Notes under the pieces: model-generated
Databases searched by the model: none
What the model saw: the letters and a program-made list of their open reading frames with translations, nothing else
What the model was told of the DNA's origin: nothing
Translations under genes and position numbers: made by a program
Assembly: GCF_014639275.1 (NCBI RefSeq)
Contig: NZ_BMFW01000013.1
Span: forward strand, 42,327 to 106,326
Direction of reading: 5' to 3'
Source: Arthrobacter liuii
Lineage (GTDB): Bacteria > Actinomycetota > Actinomycetes > Actinomycetales > Micrococcaceae
DNA: 64,000 nt
Part shown: piece after piece, positions 28,270-37,387 of the stretch
Layout of the letters: each line of letters opens with the position of its first letter
How positions within the stretch are numbered: position 1 is the stretch's first letter

Positions 28270-29017
28270 GCTGCCCGGTGCCGCGCAGGGCCCCGGCGAC
28301 GATCCCCGCGGGGTGGAACTCGCTGAACGGCTCGCCGCGGTAAGGAAGCGTATTGCCACGGCAGCCGAAAGCGCCGGCCGCGGGGACACGTTGCCCACCC
28401 TGATCGTGGTCACCAAGTTCCACCCGGCAGGGGATATCCGGCGCCTGGCAGCCCTTGGGGTGACCGACATGGGCGAGAACCGGGACCAGGAGGCCGCTGC
28501 CAAGGCGCTCGAACTGGCCGACCTCGCCCTCACCTGGCATTTCGTCGGCCAGCTGCAGACCAAGAAGGCCAAGTCTGTGGCGCGCTACGCTTCTGCGGTC
28601 CACTCCGTGGACCGGCCGCAGCTCGTGGATGCCCTGGCAAAGGCAGTACGGAACGAGATGGACTCCGGCGGCCGCGCGCCACTGGACTGCTTCATCCAGG
28701 TCAGCCTTGACCACGACGGCGGCGGCATGCACCGCGGCGGAGCGCGGGCCGCCGACGTGCCCGTGCTGGCGGAACTCATCACCGGGGTGGAGGGCCTGAA
28801 CCTGGCCGGCGTGATGGCGGTCGCACCGCTGGGGGCGCCACCGGAGCAGGCGTTCGAAAAGCTGGCCGGGATTTCCGCCCGGCTCGTTGCAGCGTACCCC
28901 GCTGCCTCGGGCATCTCGGCAGGCATGAGCCAGGACCTGGAGGCTGCCATCAAGTTCGGAGCGACACACCTGCGAGTCGGTTCCGATATTCTCGGTTCCC
29001 GTCCCGCCGTGGGGTAG
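28262..29017 (+). CDS. YggS-family pyridoxal-phosphate homeostasis protein
   Basis: A PLP-binding TIM-barrel protein of 251 residues, cytosolic, that buffers pyridoxal phosphate and affects amino- and keto-acid balance. Lys52 in LIVVTKFHPAG should hold the cofactor. GENRDQEAAAK, WHFVGQLQTKKAK and the C-terminal SAGMSQDLEAAIKFGATHLRVGS-type segment (MSQDLEAAI, LRVGSDILG) are characteristic. The start overlaps the end of pgeF. Confidence 0.94.
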   Translation: MTELPGAAQGPGDDPRGVELAERLAAVRKRIATAAESAGRGDTLPTLIVVTKFHPAGDIRRLAALGVTDMGENRDQEAAAKALELADLALTWHFVGQLQTKKAKSVARYASAVHSVDRPQLVDALAKAVRNEMDSGGRAPLDCFIQVSLDHDGGGMHRGGARAADVPVLAELITGVEGLNLAGVMAVAPLGAPPEQAFEKLAGISARLVAAYPAASGISAGMSQDLEAAIKFGATHLRVGSDILGSRPAVG

Positions 29018-29107
29018 CGTCGGACCTATTGGAAGTGATGGGCGGGGGACTCCAGTGCTATCGAATCATTGGGCGGCCCGCTTACGGGACAGGATTAGGA
29101 GTCGACC

Positions 29108-29638
29108 ATGGCCGGCGCTCTGCGCAAGACAATGATCTATCTTGGGCTCGCCGACGGCGATGAGCATTACGAGTCCGAGCAACAGACCACACGTAAGGAT
29201 GAGGACGAACCCATGGAAGTTGACCGCGAGGAACGCCGTGCCCCGGCACCGGTCCGCGAAGTCAGCCGCGAGGCGTCCCACGCCCCTGAAGAGGAATACC
29301 GCGCCCCTGTGACCCCCATAAAGCGTGCGGCTTCGAGCCGCGAGGAGAACTCCGGTTTGCGCCAGATCACTACCATCCACCCGCGCTCCTACAACGATGC
29401 CAAGCTCATTGGCGAGAGTTTCCGGGACGGCATTCCGGTGATCATGAACGTCACGGACATGGGTGAGGCCGACGCCAAACGCCTGGTGGACTTCTCGGCA
29501 GGGCTCGTCTTTGGCCTGCGGGGCAGCATTGAACGGGTGACCAACAAGGTGTTCCTGCTCTCACCGTCGTACGTCGAAGTTATCGGTGACGACAAAAAGG
29601 CCAGTGACACGCAGGCCAGTTTCTTCAACCAAAGCTGA
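29108..29638 (+). CDS. sepF: cell division protein SepF
   Basis: Membrane anchor and bundler of FtsZ filaments. The 176 residues begin [16 protein letters not shown], an amphipathic helix. A charged linker follows, then the compact SepF domain from about residue 84 ([17 protein letters not shown], then [26 protein letters not shown]). TTAGGAGTCGACC supplies the ribosome-binding site. In actinobacteria without FtsA, SepF is the main link between ring and membrane. Confidence 0.96.
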   Translation: MAGALRKTMIYLGLADGDEHYESEQQTTRKDEDEPMEVDREERRAPAPVREVSREASHAPEEEYRAPVTPIKRAASSREENSGLRQITTIHPRSYNDAKLIGESFRDGIPVIMNVTDMGEADAKRLVDFSAGLVFGLRGSIERVTNKVFLLSPSYVEVIGDDKKASDTQASFFNQS

Positions 29639-29655
29639 GTACCAAGGCTGTACGG

Positions 29656-29687
29656 AGATGCCAGGCAGGGACACCTGTCTGGCATCT
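29656..29687 (+). terminator. hairpin after sepF
   Basis: AGATGCCAG / CTGGCATCT with an inner GCAGG/CCTGT forms about 14 pairs around GACA. No T tract follows, so it may attenuate or process the transcript rather than stop it. Confidence 0.5.
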
Positions 29688-29772
29688 GTGCTGAAATAGA
29701 CAAGACAACAGCGGTGCAACAGCGGCCGCCACAGTGGACGGCCCGCGTGAATATGGAGATATGGAATAAGTC

Positions 29773-30060
29773 ATGGGAATTGTTTTCGGACTTCTCTATC
29801 TCGCCCTGCTGCTGTTCTTCGTCGCCCTGATCATCCGTCTTGTGTTCGACTGGGTGCAGATGTTTGCCAGGGAATGGCGGCCCCGGGGCGCGGCCCTGGT
29901 GGCGGCACACGCGGTGTACTCCATCACCGATCCGCCGCTCAAGGGACTGCGGCGGCTGATTCCGCCGCTCCGGCTAGGCGGCATCTCCCTGGACTTGGGC
30001 TTCCTGATCCTGTTCATCGGCGTCAGCATCGCGATGAACGTCACCAGGGGCCTGGCCTGA
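29773..30060 (+). CDS. YggT-family membrane protein
   Basis: A 95-residue integral membrane protein with two or three helices (about 3-26 and 75-94) and the family segment RAAHAVYSITDPPLKGLRRLIPP, seen here as VYSITDPPLKGLRR. YggT proteins are conserved between sepF and divIVA in Gram-positive division clusters. Their exact function is unsettled, but they have been linked to osmotic and division phenotypes. Confidence 0.9.
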   Translation: MGIVFGLLYLALLLFFVALIIRLVFDWVQMFAREWRPRGAALVAAHAVYSITDPPLKGLRRLIPPLRLGGISLDLGFLILFIGVSIAMNVTRGLA

Positions 30061-30133
30061 TTTACCGACCAGACCCCGCAATGCAGTCGGATCCTCCTTG
30101 GAACAGTTACTGTAAAGCAAAGAAACCTCCCGT

Positions 30134-30159
30134 TTGACACTGCAGTGTTGAATTAGAGT
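30134..30159 (+). promoter_or_regulatory. divIVA promoter region with a 12-base palindrome
   Basis: TTGACA (30134-30139) runs into the perfect palindrome ACACTGCAGTGT (30137-30148). TAGAGT (30154-30159) follows at a spacing of 14, short for a promoter. A regulator on the palindrome would cover the -35. Confidence 0.45.
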
Positions 30160-30235
30160 AAGCAGACCAAATTTAGGTACCGTAGTTTTGACGGCCGGAA
30201 GGCCTACTGACTAACCAGACCAGTGAGGTGACCAG

Positions 30236-30922
30236 ATGGCTTTGACGCCAGAAGACGTTGTCAACAAGCGCTTTCAGCCCACCAAGTTCCGTGAGGGCTA
30301 CGACCAGGACGAGGTTGACGACTTCCTGGACGAGATCGTCGTCGAACTTCGCCGCCTGAACCAGGAGAACGACGAGCTCCGCAAGAAGCTCGCCGAAGCA
30401 GGTTCCAGCGTTCCGGCAAGCTCCGCCGCCGCGCCCGTGGTGGAGAAGGTTCCCGCGCCGGTCAAGGCTGACAAGGACGAAGCACGCGAGAAGGCCGAAG
30501 CCGAGGCGAAGGCTGCCGAGGCCGCCAAGAAGAAGGACATCCAGCCCGCTGCCCCGGCCGTCGCGGCACCGGCGTCGGCCGCTGCTGCGGCCACTCCTTC
30601 AGCAGAATCGGCTGCCGGCCTGCTGGCCATGGCGCAGCAGATGCACGACCGGCACGTCGCCGACGGCCAGGCCCAGAAGGACAAGATCATCGCCGAAGCG
30701 CAGATCGAAGCCAGCAGCCTCGTCAACGACGCCCAGGAGAAGTCCCGCAAGATCCTTGGTGCCCTGGAGCAGCAGCGCTCCGTCCTGGAACGCAAGGTGG
30801 AGCAGCTCCGCGGCTTCGAACGCGACTACCGCTCACGCCTGAAGGCCTACATAGAAGGCCAGCTCCGCGACCTGGACGCCCGTGGCTCCGTTGCCACCCC
30901 GGAAGTCAGCGAAGCCAACTAA
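30236..30922 (+). CDS. divIVA: polar growth / division protein DivIVA (Wag31)
   Basis: Coiled-coil scaffold that marks curved membrane at poles and septa. The N-terminal domain reads MALTPEDVVNKRFQ with FREGYDQDEVDDFLDEI, and a coiled coil runs on (LRRLNQENDELRKKL). An Ala/Glu/Lys-rich variable segment (about 55-130) separates it from a second coiled-coil part (about 135-215, LVNDAQEKSRKILGAL, LEQQRSVLERKVEQL). The 228 residues fit actinobacterial Wag31-like proteins. GTGAGGTGACC is the ribosome-binding site. It may be a Ser/Thr kinase target, as in mycobacteria; this is inference. Confidence 0.95.
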   Translation: MALTPEDVVNKRFQPTKFREGYDQDEVDDFLDEIVVELRRLNQENDELRKKLAEAGSSVPASSAAAPVVEKVPAPVKADKDEAREKAEAEAKAAEAAKKKDIQPAAPAVAAPASAAAAATPSAESAAGLLAMAQQMHDRHVADGQAQKDKIIAEAQIEASSLVNDAQEKSRKILGALEQQRSVLERKVEQLRGFERDYRSRLKAYIEGQLRDLDARGSVATPEVSEAN

Positions 30923-30942
30923 CTCTGGCAGCACGTATTCTG

Positions 30943-30981
30943 AAAGCCGGTGGCTGAGGATTCCTCGGCCACCGGCTTTTT
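30943..30981 (+). terminator. intrinsic terminator of divIVA
   Basis: AAAGCCGGTGGC pairs with GCCACCGGCTTT, with an inner GAGG/CCTC, and is followed by TTTT. It ends the division gene block. Confidence 0.9.
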
Positions 30982-31016
30982 GGCATTGACACCCAGTTCC
31001 ACGAATTGAAAGCACC

Positions 31017-31589
31017 ATGACTGACGAACTTGCCGCCGACGCGGCACGCCCTGTTCCACCCTCGCCGCGCCCCCGCCGGGCAGTGCTGCTGTCCCTGTTC
31101 GCCGGGTTCGCGGTTTTCGCCTATGTCCTGGACCAGCTGACGAAACTCTGGGTCACCTCCACCATGGTGGAGGGGGAGCGCATCCCTGTGCTGCCGCCCC
31201 TCCTGCACTGGTACTTCATCCGGAACTCCGGCGCCGCATTTTCCATCGGCGAAAACGTCACGTGGGTGTTTTCCATCATCATGGCCGGTGTCGCCGTCGC
31301 GATCCTTTTCCAGGTCCGCAGGCTGGGCTCCGCCTGGTGGTCCCTGGCCTTGGGGCTGCTGCTCGGCGGGGCACTGGGCAACCTGACCGACCGGCTCTTC
31401 CGTAAGCCGTCCTTCGGGATGGGCCACGTGGTGGACTTCATCCAGCTTCCAAACTTCGCCATCTTCAACATCGCCGACTCGGCTGTCGTCTCCGCCGTCG
31501 CCATCATCTGCATCCTGACCATCCGGGGAATCGCTTTGGACGGAACGCGGCTGGGGAGCGGACACAAGGACAAGCCCGGGCATGAGTGA
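31017..31589 (+). CDS. lspA: lipoprotein signal peptidase (SPase II)
   Basis: Aspartic protease of the membrane that cleaves lipoprotein signal peptides before the lipidated Cys. The 190 residues have four helices, and the catalytic aspartates are Asp125 in GNLTDRLFR and Asp154 in FNIADSAV. The [13 protein letters not shown] segment is typical. A Pro-rich 20-residue cytoplasmic tail precedes helix 1. It overlaps the pseudouridine synthase gene by eight bases. Confidence 0.95.
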   Translation: MTDELAADAARPVPPSPRPRRAVLLSLFAGFAVFAYVLDQLTKLWVTSTMVEGERIPVLPPLLHWYFIRNSGAAFSIGENVTWVFSIIMAGVAVAILFQVRRLGSAWWSLALGLLLGGALGNLTDRLFRKPSFGMGHVVDFIQLPNFAIFNIADSAVVSAVAIICILTIRGIALDGTRLGSGHKDKPGHE

Positions 31590-32508
31590 GCGCATCGTCG
31601 TCGCCGAAGAGTACAGCGGGGCCCGGGCAGACGCCGGGCTGGCAGGCCTCCTGGGGGTATCCCGCTCCGCAGCGGCATCCCTGCTGGCCGAGGGCCACGT
31701 GCTGAGCAGGGGCAAGGCATTGGGCAAGTCGGCAAAACTCGTGGCCGGGGACATCCTCGACGTCACCGTTCCGGAACGGCGGGACCCGCTGGAAGTCGTG
31801 GAGGAAGTTGTGGAAGGCCTGAACATCGTGCTTGATGACGACGACTTCGTCGTCATCGACAAACCGGTCGGCGTTGCAGCCCATCCCTCGCCCGGCTGGG
31901 TGGGGCCCACTGTCGTGGGCGGCCTGGCCGCCGCCGGCTACCGCATCTCCACCTCCGGTGCCTCCGAGAGGGCAGGCATCGTCCACCGGCTCGACGTCGG
32001 CACTTCCGGCGTGATGGTGGTGGCCAAGTCAGAGCGGGCCTACACAGCCCTCAAGCGGGCCTTCAAGGAGCGCACCGTGGACAAGGTGTACCACGCCGTG
32101 GTGCAGGGCCTCCCGGACCCCCTGACGGGAACCATCGACGCCCCCATCGGCCGCCACCCCGGGCACGACTGGCGCTTTGCCGTCCTCGAGGACGGCCGCC
32201 CGTCCGTCACCCACTACGAGGTCCTGGAGGCATTCGGAAAAGCCAGCCTGGTGGAGGTCCACCTCGAAACCGGCCGTACCCACCAGATCCGGGTCCACTT
32301 TTCCGCGCTCCGCCACCCCTGCGCCGGCGACCTGACCTACGGCGCAGACCCGCGGCTGGCGGCGAACCTGGGACTCACGCGGCAGTGGCTGCACGCCCGG
32401 GAGCTGGCGTTCGACCATCCCGTCACGGGGGAGCGCGTCAGGGTCACCAGCGAGTATCCGCAGGACCTGGCCTACGCGTTGGAAGTGTTGGAATCGGGAC
32501 AGGCCTGA
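31582..32508 (+). CDS. RluA/RluD-family 23S rRNA pseudouridine synthase
   Basis: Isomerises uridine to pseudouridine in large-subunit rRNA. The 308 residues have an N-terminal S4-like RNA-binding part ([21 protein letters not shown]) and a catalytic domain with [10 protein letters not shown] (catalytic Asp near 137) and [11 protein letters not shown]. Its position after lspA is conserved. The exact uridine targets cannot be read from the sequence. Confidence 0.92.
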   Translation: MSERIVVAEEYSGARADAGLAGLLGVSRSAAASLLAEGHVLSRGKALGKSAKLVAGDILDVTVPERRDPLEVVEEVVEGLNIVLDDDDFVVIDKPVGVAAHPSPGWVGPTVVGGLAAAGYRISTSGASERAGIVHRLDVGTSGVMVVAKSERAYTALKRAFKERTVDKVYHAVVQGLPDPLTGTIDAPIGRHPGHDWRFAVLEDGRPSVTHYEVLEAFGKASLVEVHLETGRTHQIRVHFSALRHPCAGDLTYGADPRLAANLGLTRQWLHARELAFDHPVTGERVRVTSEYPQDLAYALEVLESGQA

Positions 32509-32544
32509 CGCGCCGCCTGACGCGGTCGGGCCGCAGGCAGCGCT

Positions 32545-32550
32545 TAGAAT
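32545..32550 (+). promoter_or_regulatory. -10 hexamer of a leaderless dnaE promoter
   Basis: TAGAAT, six bases (AGTGCG), then the GTG start of dnaE. No Shine-Dalgarno sequence. Confidence 0.65.
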
Positions 32551-32556
32551 AGTGCG

Positions 32557-35500
32557 GTGACTTCCAGCAATGATTCGTTTGTCCACCTGCACACCCACAC
32601 CGAATATTCCATGCTGGATGGAGCTGCCCGCCTGGGGGAGCTGTTCGATGAAACCGAGCGACTGGGCATGCCTGCCCTTGCCACGACGGACCACGGCTAC
32701 CTTTTCGGCGCCTTCGACTTCTGGCGGAAGGCCACGGACAAGGGCATCAAGCCGATCATCGGCGTCGAAGCCTATGTGACTCCCGGTACCGCCCGGACGG
32801 ACAAGGAGCGGGTGCGTTGGGGCGATGAATCCCAGCGCAAGGACGACGTCTCCGGCGGTGGGTCCTACACCCACATGACGCTCCTGAGCTACAACAACGT
32901 GGGCATGCGGAACCTTTTCCGGGCCTCGTCCATCGCCTCCCTTGATTCGGTGTTCGGCAAATGGCCCAGGCTGGACCGGGAACTGCTCAACACCTACTCG
33001 GAGGGGCTCATCGCCACCACGGGCTGCCCTTCCGGGGAAGTCCAGACCCGGCTCCGGCTTGGCCAGTACCGCGAGGCGCTCGAGGCCGCGGCCGAGTTCA
33101 GGGACATCTTCGGCGCCGAAAACTACTTCTGCGAACTCATGGACCACGGACTGGACATTGAGCGGCGTGTAACCGGCGACTTGCTGCGGCTCGCCAAGGA
33201 CCTGAACCTGCCGCTGGTGGCCACCAACGACCTCCACTACACGCACGAGCATGACGCCAAGGCACACGAGGCCCTCCTGGCCATCCAGTCCGGTTCCACG
33301 CTGCTGGAACCCACCTACGACAACGGCGGCTCGCGGTTCGCGTTCTCGGGCAGCGGCTACTACCTGAAGTCCCCGCAGGAGATGCGGGAGCTTTTCCGCG
33401 ACCACCCCGAGGCGTGCGACAACACCCTGCTGATTGCTGAACGCTGTGAGGTGTCCTTCAACACGGACGCCAACTTCATGCCCCGGTTCCCCTGCCCGCC
33501 CGGCGAGGACGAGACCTCATGGCTGGTCAAGGAAGTGGACACGGGCCTGAAGTACCGCTACCCGGGCGGCATCCCGGACGAGGTCCGCAAGCAGGCGGAC
33601 TACGAGCTCGGCGTCATCACCTCCATGGGTTTCCCGGGCTACTTCCTGGTGGTTGCCGACTTCATCAACTGGGCGAAGAACAACGGCATCCGCGTGGGCC
33701 CCGGGCGTGGGTCCGGTGCAGGCTCCATGGTTGCCTACGCCATGCGCATCACCGACCTCGATCCCCTGCGCCATGGGCTGATCTTCGAACGGTTCCTCAA
33801 CCCGGACCGCGTCTCCATGCCCGACTTCGACGTCGACTTCGATGACCGGCGCCGCTCGGAGGTCATCGATTACGTGACCCGCAAGTACGGCGACGAGCGC
33901 GTGGCCATGATCGTCACCTACGGCACCATCAAGACCAAGCAGGCCCTCAAGGACTCCTCCCGGGTCCTGGGCTACCCGTTCAGCATGGGCGAGCAGCTGA
34001 CCAAGGCCCTGCCGCCCGCCGTGATGGCCAAGGACATTCCGCTGGCGGACATCCAGAACCCCGAGGCCAAGCGCTACAGCGAGGCCGGCGATTTCCGGCA
34101 GCTGATTGCCACCGATCCGGAAGCCGCCAAGGTCTTCGAAACGGCCCTGGGCATCGAAGGGCTGAAGCGCCAGTGGGGCGTGCACGCGGCCGGCGTCATC
34201 ATGTCCTCGGACCCCATCATCGACGTCATCCCCATCATGCGCCGCTTCCAGGACGGCCAGGTGATCACCCAGTTCGACTACCCGACGTCCGAGGGCCTTG
34301 GCCTGATCAAGATGGACTTCCTGGGCCTGCGGAACCTGACGATCATTTCCGATGCCCTCGAGAACATCAAGATGAACCGGGGCATCGACCTGGACCTGGA
34401 AAACCTCGAACTCGACGACGCCCCGTCCTACGAGCTCCTGGCCCGCGGCGACACGCTTGGTGTGTTCCAGCTCGACGGCGGACCCATGCGGTCCCTGCTC
34501 AAGCTCATGAAGCCTGACAACTTCGAAGACATCTCCGCCGTTCTGGCGTTGTACCGGCCGGGGCCCATGGGCGCCAATGCCCACACCGACTACGCGCTGC
34601 GCAAGAACGGGATCCAGGAAGTCATTCCCATCCACCCGGAGCTGGAGGAACCGCTCAAGGAGATCCTCGGCGGCACGTACGGCCTGATCGTGTACCAGGA
34701 GCAGGTGATGGCCGTAGCGCAGAAGCTGGCCGGCTACTCGCTGGGCCAGGCAGATATCCTCCGGCGGGCCATGGGCAAGAAGAAGAAGTCGGAACTGGAC
34801 AAGCAGTTCGCCGGCTTCTCCCAGGGCATGCAGGACAACGGTTACTCCATGGAGGCCGTCAAGACCCTGTGGGACATCCTCCTGCCCTTCTCCGACTACG
34901 CCTTCAACAAGGCCCACTCCGCCGCCTACGGGGTGATCTCCTATTGGACGGCCTACCTGAAGGCGCACTATGCGCCCGAATACATGGCTGCACTGCTGAC
35001 CTCCGTGGGTGACGACAAGGACAAGTCGGCCATCTACCTGAACGAATGCCGCCGCATGGGCATCACGGTGCTTCCGCCGGATGTCAACGAGTCCGCCCTG
35101 AACTTCACCCCGGTGGGCAACGACATCCGCTTCGGCATGGGCGCCATCCGCAACGTGGGTGCGAACGCCGTTGAGGCCATGGTCACCGCACGCGAGAGCG
35201 AAGGTGCCTACACGTCCTTCAAGGACTACCTGATGAAGGTGCCGGCGGTGGTCTGCAACAAGCGGACCATCGAATCCCTGATCAAGTCGGGCGCCTTCGA
35301 TTCGCTGAACCACCACCGCCGCGCCCTGGCCATGATCCATGAAGAGGCCATCGACTCCGTCATCACCCTCAAGCGCAACGAGGCAATTGGCCAGTTTGAC
35401 CTCTTCGCCGGTTTTGACGAGGCCGAATCGGAGGCGTCGCTCAGCATCGAGATTCCGGACCTGCCCGAGTGGGAGAAGAAGGACAAGCTCTCCTTCGAAC

Positions 35501-36114
35501 GGGACATGCTGGGCCTGTACGTTTCAGACCACCCCCTTCAGGGCCTCGAGGGCCTGCTCAGCCAGCACGCCGAGATGAGTATCACCTCCATCCTGGGCGA
35601 GGACGGGCCGCAGGACGGCGCCATCATCACCATCGCGGGCATGATCACGTCGCTGAGCCGCCGCATCGCGAAAGCGAGCGGCAATGCGTACGCCCGGGCC
35701 GAGGTGGAGGACCTGGGCGGTTCGATCGAGGTCATGTTCTTCGGCCAGGTCTACGGGCCCATCGCTTCCGTGCTTGCCGAGGACCTGATCGTGGTGGTCA
35801 AGGGCCGGCTGCAGAAGCGCGACGACGGTGCCATCACCCTGAACTGCATGGAGCTGTCCGTGCCGGACCTCAGCGAAGGGCTGCACGGTCCCCTGGTGAT
35901 CACCATGCCCACCCACAAGGCCACTGAGGCAGTGGTCACGGAGCTTGGTGACGTGTTGCGAACCCACCGGGGCAACTCGGAAGTGCGGCTGCACCTGCAG
36001 GGCGACACCCGCACGGAGATCATGGGCCTGCCGGTCCATCTCCGGGTGAACCCCAGCCCGTCGCTGTTCGGCGACCTGAAGGTCCTGCTGGGCCCGGCCT
36101 GCCTGGACGCCTAG
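32557..36114 (+). CDS. dnaE: DNA polymerase III alpha subunit
   Basis: Replicative polymerase of 1185 residues. An N-terminal PHP domain (FVHLHTHTEYSMLDGA) is followed by the C-family palm with PDFDVDFDD (about 424-432), whose aspartates bind the catalytic metals. GRGSGAGSMVAYA lies just before. The helix-hairpin-helix region (FGMGAIRNVGANAVEAM) and an OB fold (IITIAGMITSLSRR) complete the DnaE1 order. It is the essential DnaE1 type; the shorter mutagenesis-type DnaE2 usually sits with imuA'/imuB, absent here. The mRNA is probably leaderless. Confidence 0.97.
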   Translation: MTSSNDSFVHLHTHTEYSMLDGAARLGELFDETERLGMPALATTDHGYLFGAFDFWRKATDKGIKPIIGVEAYVTPGTARTDKERVRWGDESQRKDDVSGGGSYTHMTLLSYNNVGMRNLFRASSIASLDSVFGKWPRLDRELLNTYSEGLIATTGCPSGEVQTRLRLGQYREALEAAAEFRDIFGAENYFCELMDHGLDIERRVTGDLLRLAKDLNLPLVATNDLHYTHEHDAKAHEALLAIQSGSTLLEPTYDNGGSRFAFSGSGYYLKSPQEMRELFRDHPEACDNTLLIAERCEVSFNTDANFMPRFPCPPGEDETSWLVKEVDTGLKYRYPGGIPDEVRKQADYELGVITSMGFPGYFLVVADFINWAKNNGIRVGPGRGSGAGSMVAYAMRITDLDPLRHGLIFERFLNPDRVSMPDFDVDFDDRRRSEVIDYVTRKYGDERVAMIVTYGTIKTKQALKDSSRVLGYPFSMGEQLTKALPPAVMAKDIPLADIQNPEAKRYSEAGDFRQLIATDPEAAKVFETALGIEGLKRQWGVHAAGVIMSSDPIIDVIPIMRRFQDGQVITQFDYPTSEGLGLIKMDFLGLRNLTIISDALENIKMNRGIDLDLENLELDDAPSYELLARGDTLGVFQLDGGPMRSLLKLMKPDNFEDISAVLALYRPGPMGANAHTDYALRKNGIQEVIPIHPELEEPLKEILGGTYGLIVYQEQVMAVAQKLAGYSLGQADILRRAMGKKKKSELDKQFAGFSQGMQDNGYSMEAVKTLWDILLPFSDYAFNKAHSAAYGVISYWTAYLKAHYAPEYMAALLTSVGDDKDKSAIYLNECRRMGITVLPPDVNESALNFTPVGNDIRFGMGAIRNVGANAVEAMVTARESEGAYTSFKDYLMKVPAVVCNKRTIESLIKSGAFDSLNHHRRALAMIHEEAIDSVITLKRNEAIGQFDLFAGFDEAESEASLSIEIPDLPEWEKKDKLSFERDMLGLYVSDHPLQGLEGLLSQHAEMSITSILGEDGPQDGAIITIAGMITSLSRRIAKASGNAYARAEVEDLGGSIEVMFFGQVYGPIASVLAEDLIVVVKGRLQKRDDGAITLNCMELSVPDLSEGLHGPLVITMPTHKATEAVVTELGDVLRTHRGNSEVRLHLQGDTRTEIMGLPVHLRVNPSPSLFGDLKVLLGPACLDA

Positions 36115-36117
36115 GAG

Positions 36118-36136
36118 CGTCCCGGCGCCCGGGACG
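36118..36136. terminator. hairpin between dnaE and the flavin reductase gene
   Basis: CGTCCCGG / CCGGGACG with a three-base loop lies four bases after the dnaE stop. It lacks a T tract but sits between convergent genes. Confidence 0.4.
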
Positions 36137-36223
36137 GACCGGACGCCCTCCATAGACGCGGCCGACGGCGGGAAGCACCTCCCGGCGTCGTCCGCGTCCA
36201 GTGCCGCGCTGGTTGAGTCGGGG

Positions 36224-36724
36224 TCAGATCTCGTAGTCCAGCGGCACCGGCTGGCCGTAGGCGCCGCCGTGGTACAGCAGGGGTGACCCTTCGCCCCCCA
36301 CCTGGCCGTCCACCACCTGGACCACCACCACCGCGTTGTTCTCGAAGGAGAGCCGCATCTGGACCTCGCCGACCAGCCACCCGGCCACGTCCTTCAGGAT
36401 GGGCACCCCGTGCGGGCCAATCTCCCAGTGGTTGCCTTCAAAGCGGTTGCCCGGCCGGGCAAAGCGGGCCGCCAGTTCCTGGTTCTCCAGGCCCAGCATG
36501 TGCACACCCAGGTACTGCGTGTTGGCCACTGCCGGCCAGGACCTGGAACTGCGCGCCATGTTGAACGTGAAGCGCGGCGGCCTGGCGGACAGGGACGCCA
36601 CTGACGTGGCGGTGAAGCCGTAGGGCTCGTCCTGGTAGTTGACGGTGATGATGGCGACGCCCGCAGCGTGCCGGCGGAACATCTCCCTGAACGTCTGCTC
36701 GAAGGGCTCGCTGTTGTTGGTCAC
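36224..36724 (-). CDS. flavin reductase-like FMN-binding protein
   Basis: A 166-residue split-barrel FMN protein, probably the NAD(P)H:flavin reductase of a two-component monooxygenase. Visible: REMFRRHAAGVAIITV, GFTATSVASLSARPPRFTFN (FMN phosphate contacts, seen as GFTATSV) and LGVHMLGLENQELA. GTG 36724 is chosen because CAGGAG lies about nine bases upstream and the start then matches the family. No oxygenase gene is next to it, so the partner is unknown. Confidence 0.85.
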   Translation of the reverse strand: MTNNSEPFEQTFREMFRRHAAGVAIITVNYQDEPYGFTATSVASLSARPPRFTFNMARSSRSWPAVANTQYLGVHMLGLENQELAARFARPGNRFEGNHWEIGPHGVPILKDVAGWLVGEVQMRLSFENNAVVVVQVVDGQVGGEGSPLLYHGGAYGQPVPLDYEI

Positions 36725-36839
36725 CGGAACTCCTGGACTAAATGGTGGAACTCTTTCTCCAAGCGTATTGGCCCACGGACGCGGCGGGGAAAAAGGCAGC
36801 GGCAGCACCGGGGCCGACCAGCCTCGCAGGAACCTTTGT

Positions 36840-36845
36840 TAAGGT
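36840..36845 (+). promoter_or_regulatory. -10 hexamer of a leaderless promoter (membrane protein gene)
   Basis: TAAGGT followed by seven bases and the ATG at 36853. This supports that start over the in-frame GTG at 36742. Confidence 0.5.
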
Positions 36846-36852
36846 GTGTTGC

Positions 36853-37383
36853 ATGACAAACTTCGCCCGCGCCGCCAGGTGGCTGCCATGGTCCCTGCTG
36901 CTGGTCCCGGCAGCAGCGGGAGTACCCGCCGGGATCCTTTGGTGGCTGCTGGCGCCGGGCGGATTGAACCTGCTCACCCGCGACCCGGCCCTGGCCTCCG
37001 GCACCGTTCCCATGGTCTGGCTGCCCCGCGACCTCACCTTGGCGGGGATCCTGGTGCTGGCCGGCTGCCTGCTGGCCGTGTTCCTGGCTGACGGCAAGCG
37101 TCCGGACCCGCAGGCTGCACTGCTGACCGGGCTGGCCGGAGCATTGGCGGGCAGCGTCGTGGCTTGGGGGACAGGCATCCTGGCGGCCCGGCTGTGGGGA
37201 CCGGCCGTGGATACCTCAGTGAACGCCAGCGTCGCCTTCTCGCTGCGGTCCTGGCCGGTCCTGCTGCTCTGGCCCGCCGCCACGGCCGTGTCCGTCTTCG
37301 TCCTGGAGCTGGTAGGTGTGGCGAACGGAAAGTCCGACGCCGGCGGTGCCGGAACGGCGGGCGGGCTCAGCCCCGTAAAATAG
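36853..37383 (+). CDS. four-helix membrane protein upstream of hisD (possibly DUF2567-like)
   Basis: A 176-residue integral membrane protein of unknown function. Helices appear at about 12-32, 62-80, 92-118 and 136-158. Two extracellular loops are Pro/Gly/Trp-rich ([27 protein letters not shown]). ATG 36853 has a -10 hexamer seven bases upstream. The layout recalls actinobacterial DUF2567 proteins, but I am unsure. The gene ends five bases before hisD, and hisD's leaderless -10 lies inside its last codons. Confidence 0.75.
   Translation: MTNFARAARWLPWSLLLVPAAAGVPAGILWWLLAPGGLNLLTRDPALASGTVPMVWLPRDLTLAGILVLAGCLLAVFLADGKRPDPQAALLTGLAGALAGSVVAWGTGILAARLWGPAVDTSVNASVAFSLRSWPVLLLWPAATAVSVFVLELVGVANGKSDAGGAGTAGGLSPVK
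37376..37381 (+). promoter_or_regulatory. -10 hexamer of a leaderless hisD promoter
   Basis: TAAAAT, six bases (AGACCG), GTG of hisD. It overlaps the end of the preceding gene. Confidence 0.6.
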
Positions 37384-37387
37384 ACCG

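Noticed and set aside
33517..35340. Long minus-strand open frame of 607 codons inside dnaE
   Set aside because: Antisense shadow of a GC-rich gene. The dnaE frame is homologous throughout, and the shadow has low-complexity His/Val/Gly-rich sequence without domains.
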